DNA from: Planctomycetota bacterium
GTDB taxonomy: Bacteria; Planctomycetota; Planctomycetia; Planctomycetales; Planctomycetaceae
NCBI GenBank assembly: GCA_003388505.1
Contig: QQVO01000036.1
Location: 1 to 64,000, forward strand
DNA: 64,000 bases
Direction of reading: 5' to 3'
Shown: piece after piece, positions 62,348 through 64,000 of the stretch
Position numbering within the stretch: position 1 is the first letter of the stretch
How the letters are laid out: each line of letters begins with the position of its first letter
Notes under the pieces: model-generated
The model's database searches: none
Told to the model about the DNA's origin: nothing
The model's input: only the letters and a program-made list of their open reading frames with translations
Made by a program: the position numbers and the translations under genes

Positions 62348-62875
62348 TTGAATCTCACAACCCGACTCTTGAAGACGTTCCTGGTACTGGGGGGAGTCCT
62401 CATCTTCGCCGGATGCCCCGGTTCGGACACCTCCCCGGATGACGCCGTCGAATCGGCCGACGGCGATCACAGTCACGACCACGACCACGATCACGGCGAT
62501 GATGAGCCGCATCCGGAGACCTATGCCGAGGCAGTCGAACAGCTTGTGAGCATCGACAAGACGATTCGGGACGCCTTCGCCGCCGACGATGCAGACACCG
62601 CCCACGGTCCGTTGCATGACATCGGTCATCTTCTCGAGGAGGTCGCCGCCCTGGCTGCCAAAGAGCCGATGAGCGAAGAACAGCGGGCGGACGTTCAGCA
62701 GGCGGTCGATTCGCTGTTCGATCTGTATGGAGCGGTCGACGACACGATGCACGGCCGCGAAGGAAAATCGTACGACGAGGTCTCGACAGAAATCGACGCC
62801 GCACTCAAGACGTTACAAAGTGCAACGACGGCATCCACCGCTGACGAAGGCGCAATCGATGAATCGTCTGAATAA
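62348..62875 (+). CDS. Histidine-rich lipoprotein, 175 aa
   Basis: TTG start at 62348 (no ATG in a sensible place). The signal runs LVLGGVLIFAGC with the lipid Cys near 23. A HSHDHDHDHGDDEPH stretch at about 41-55 is the metal-binding part. The remainder is a helical domain (EAVEQLVSIDKTIRDAFAAD, ADVQQAVDSLFDLYGAVDDT) resembling small four-helix periplasmic metal chaperones. Its end overlaps the next gene by 17 bases. The unusual start codon is the main uncertainty. Confidence 0.65.
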   Translation: MNLTTRLLKTFLVLGGVLIFAGCPGSDTSPDDAVESADGDHSHDHDHDHGDDEPHPETYAEAVEQLVSIDKTIRDAFAADDADTAHGPLHDIGHLLEEVAALAAKEPMSEEQRADVQQAVDSLFDLYGAVDDTMHGREGKSYDEVSTEIDAALKTLQSATTASTADEGAIDESSE

Positions 62876-63374
62876 TTGGCGCTGCGTCGTGGCCATCGCC
62901 GCGATCGGGGCGCTTGGCTGCGGCAAGGCGGAAGACCCGCGAGCCGCGCGGTACCGGGATTCGATTTTGCTCAGTACGGCGCCCACCGGCGCCGTGACGA
63001 TCGAAGACGCCAGAGCTGAGATCGATTCAACCGACAGAGTGGTTCTGAAGGGACGCATCGGCGCCCGTGACATGCCGCAGTGGTGGTTTGAAGGGTCTGC
63101 GTCGTTCGTCGTTTCAGAAGCCATGCCCGGCTCACACTACAACGCCGGCCCGGACCACGACCCGAGCACGTGCCCCTTCTGCCGCAGAAAGTGGAAGCTC
63201 GAAGATTCCATGGCGATCGTGCGTCTTGTCGATGCCTCCGGCCAGGACATTCCCGTCACGATCACGGATCTGCTCGACCTGGATGAGGGCGACATCGTCG
63301 TCGTCCAGGGAGACGCCTCGCTGGATGAGTCCGGATTGCTCGTCGTCGACTCGGACGGCGTGTACATGGAGTGA
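62859..63374 (+). CDS. Lipoprotein with CPxC motif, 171 aa
   Basis: Lipoprotein signal CVVAIAAIGALGC (lipid Cys near 20), then a beta-rich domain with TIEDARAEIDSTDRVVLKGR and a later LVDASGQDIPVTITDLLDLD region, an OB-fold-like rhythm. In between is HYNAGPDHDPSTCPFCRRKW, a His/Cys motif likely to bind a metal ion. ATG 62859 lies inside the 3' end of the previous gene. Last gene of the metal locus. Function not recognised. Confidence 0.68.
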   Translation: MNRLNNWRCVVAIAAIGALGCGKAEDPRAARYRDSILLSTAPTGAVTIEDARAEIDSTDRVVLKGRIGARDMPQWWFEGSASFVVSEAMPGSHYNAGPDHDPSTCPFCRRKWKLEDSMAIVRLVDASGQDIPVTITDLLDLDEGDIVVVQGDASLDESGLLVVDSDGVYME

Positions 63375-63457
63375 CGACCTTCCGTTGGCGACCGAATGCA
63401 GACGGGACGAGATTTCCGCTGATCGACCGGCGACGATTGCGAGTCGCTGAAAATGAT

Positions 63458-63499
63458 TGGGGCCGGAGAGACTCGAACTCTCAACCAACGGATTATGAG
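63458..63499 (-). other. 3' half of a CAT-anticodon tRNA, candidate attachment site
   Basis: Read on the minus strand, this gives the anticodon loop CTCATAA, the 3' anticodon stem TCCGT, variable loop TGGTT, the T-arm GAGAG-TTCGAGT-CTCTC, the acceptor 3' strand CGGCCCC and discriminator A. The 5' half (acceptor GGGGCCG, D-arm) is absent; one stem base mismatches beyond the anticodon loop. It is not a functional tRNA. This is the usual leftover of integration of an element into the 3' end of a tRNA gene. Confidence 0.75.
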
Positions 63500-63770
63500 T
63501 CTGTCGCCGGCTGATTGTAATCATCGCGACGGCAATGACTTACGCGATGCGCCCGAGGATGGTTGCCGGAATGGTTGCCGGTCGATTGCCGAAACCGGCT
63601 CGGCGGATGCCGCTGAGGGGCCGGCCAAACGGGCGACGGTGGAGTCGTCTGCGGCCCTCCCCGACGATCCCGAACTGCGGTCGGTGATCGCAAGCTGGGC
63701 CGATCTGTCCCGGCCCATAAAGGACGCTATCGTGGCGCTCTGCCGGCCGGCTGGGAAATCGACGAAGTAA
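63495..63770 (+). CDS. Possible remnant frame of an integrated element, 91 aa
   Basis: An open frame starting at ATG 63495, just inside the tRNA fragment. The N-terminal part is low-complexity (MSLSPADCNHRDGNDLRDAP). The C-terminal ELRSVIASWADLSRPIKDAI pattern looks like the tails of some planctomycete site-specific integrases, where a short 'asw..l...ik..iv' helix closes the protein. Too short for an integrase; it may be a fragment left by deletion. Low confidence. Confidence 0.3.
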   Translation: MSLSPADCNHRDGNDLRDAPEDGCRNGCRSIAETGSADAAEGPAKRATVESSAALPDDPELRSVIASWADLSRPIKDAIVALCRPAGKSTK

Positions 63771-63788
63771 ACCACGGGAGGGGAACCA

Positions 63789-64000
63789 ATGGCCGCTACA
63801 GAATGCGACAGATTCCTACAACTCTCTCCCACGCAACAGGCGGCGATTGAGCATCTGCTGGCCGGGAAGAGCGACCGGGAGACGGGGGAGGCGGTCGGCG
63901 TCCATCGAACGACCGTCACCGACTGGCGGCGGCATCACCCGGCGTTCCGGGCGGAACTCAACGCCCGGCGGGCGGAGATTCGGGACGTCGCGACAGAACG
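63789..64000 (+). CDS. HTH protein, start of gene (cut by window end)
   Basis: Begins MAATECDRFLQLSPTQQAAI with GGGAGGGGAACC upstream. The visible 70 residues contain a helix-turn-helix (LLAGKSDRETGEAVGVHRTT) and a following basic helix, HHPAFRAELNARRAEIRD. This resembles small DNA-binding or terminase-small-subunit-like proteins of integrated elements. Its place beside the tRNA fragment supports an element beginning here. Confidence 0.6.
   Translation, partial: MAATECDRFLQLSPTQQAAIEHLLAGKSDRETGEAVGVHRTTVTDWRRHHPAFRAELNARRAEIRDVATE

Noticed and set aside
63458-63530. Complete tRNA gene
   Set aside because: Only the 3' half can be folded; no D-arm or acceptor 5' strand is present on the minus strand beyond 63500.

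Overview
GC-rich bacterial chromosome fragment, most likely from a member of the Planctomycetota. The indicators are two DUF1559 proteins with a type IV prepilin-like N-terminus, a MoxR/DUF58/transglutaminase set, and long intergenic spaces packed with short dispersed repeats. No rRNA, complete tRNA or CRISPR array was found. The window opens inside the last codons of a transposase and closes inside an HTH gene beside a tRNA remnant.

Region 1 (1-36.7 kb) is mostly housekeeping and accessory genes: ftsH, purF, a YhaO/YhaN-like nuclease/ATPase pair whose nuclease partner has lost its catalytic residues, sugar-related genes (two GT4 glycosyltransferases and asnB), a branched-chain amino acid operon (ilvN - Uma2 gene - ilvC, minus strand), a HIBADH-like dehydrogenase, dapA, a TolC-like lipoprotein, a short-chain dehydrogenase/DUF1990/NmrA/TspO group and a degenerate prepilin-peptidase-like membrane protein. 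The plus strand is clearly G-rich here whichever strand is coding.

Region 2 (37.8-63.4 kb) is a large metal-homeostasis locus, probably for zinc. It starts with a ZIP transporter with His-rich loops, an ArsR regulator carrying a complete SmtB-type alpha-5 zinc site, a His-rich protein, a DUF1559 protein and a Fur-family regulator. Divergent from fur is a gene for a small DUF2946-like protein with a Fur-box-like palindrome upstream. A tightly packed ten-gene run of 14.5 kb follows: DUF58, a Cys-less transglutaminase-like protein, MoxR, a His-rich lipoprotein, twin DUF318 permeases, three SPFH/HflK-HflC proteins and a P-type ATPase with a CPG motif. Beyond it lie a second DUF2946-like gene, a second DUF1559 gene and a set of exported metal-binding-type proteins. 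I know no named system with this combination. The proposed logic is metal sensing (Fur/ArsR), metal movement (ZIP, permeases, ATPase) and SPFH scaffolding of the transporters in the membrane.

The intergenic DNA carries two miniature inverted-repeat families that can be defined from this window alone. Family A is 160 bp with a 12-bp TIR and a 4-bp target duplication. Family B is about 287 bp with a GCTGTC TIR and an 8-bp target duplication. There are also repeat families C, D and E. Every copy I noticed lies in the same orientation. At 63458-63499 the 3' half of a CAT-anticodon tRNA marks the likely edge of an integrated element continuing to the right.
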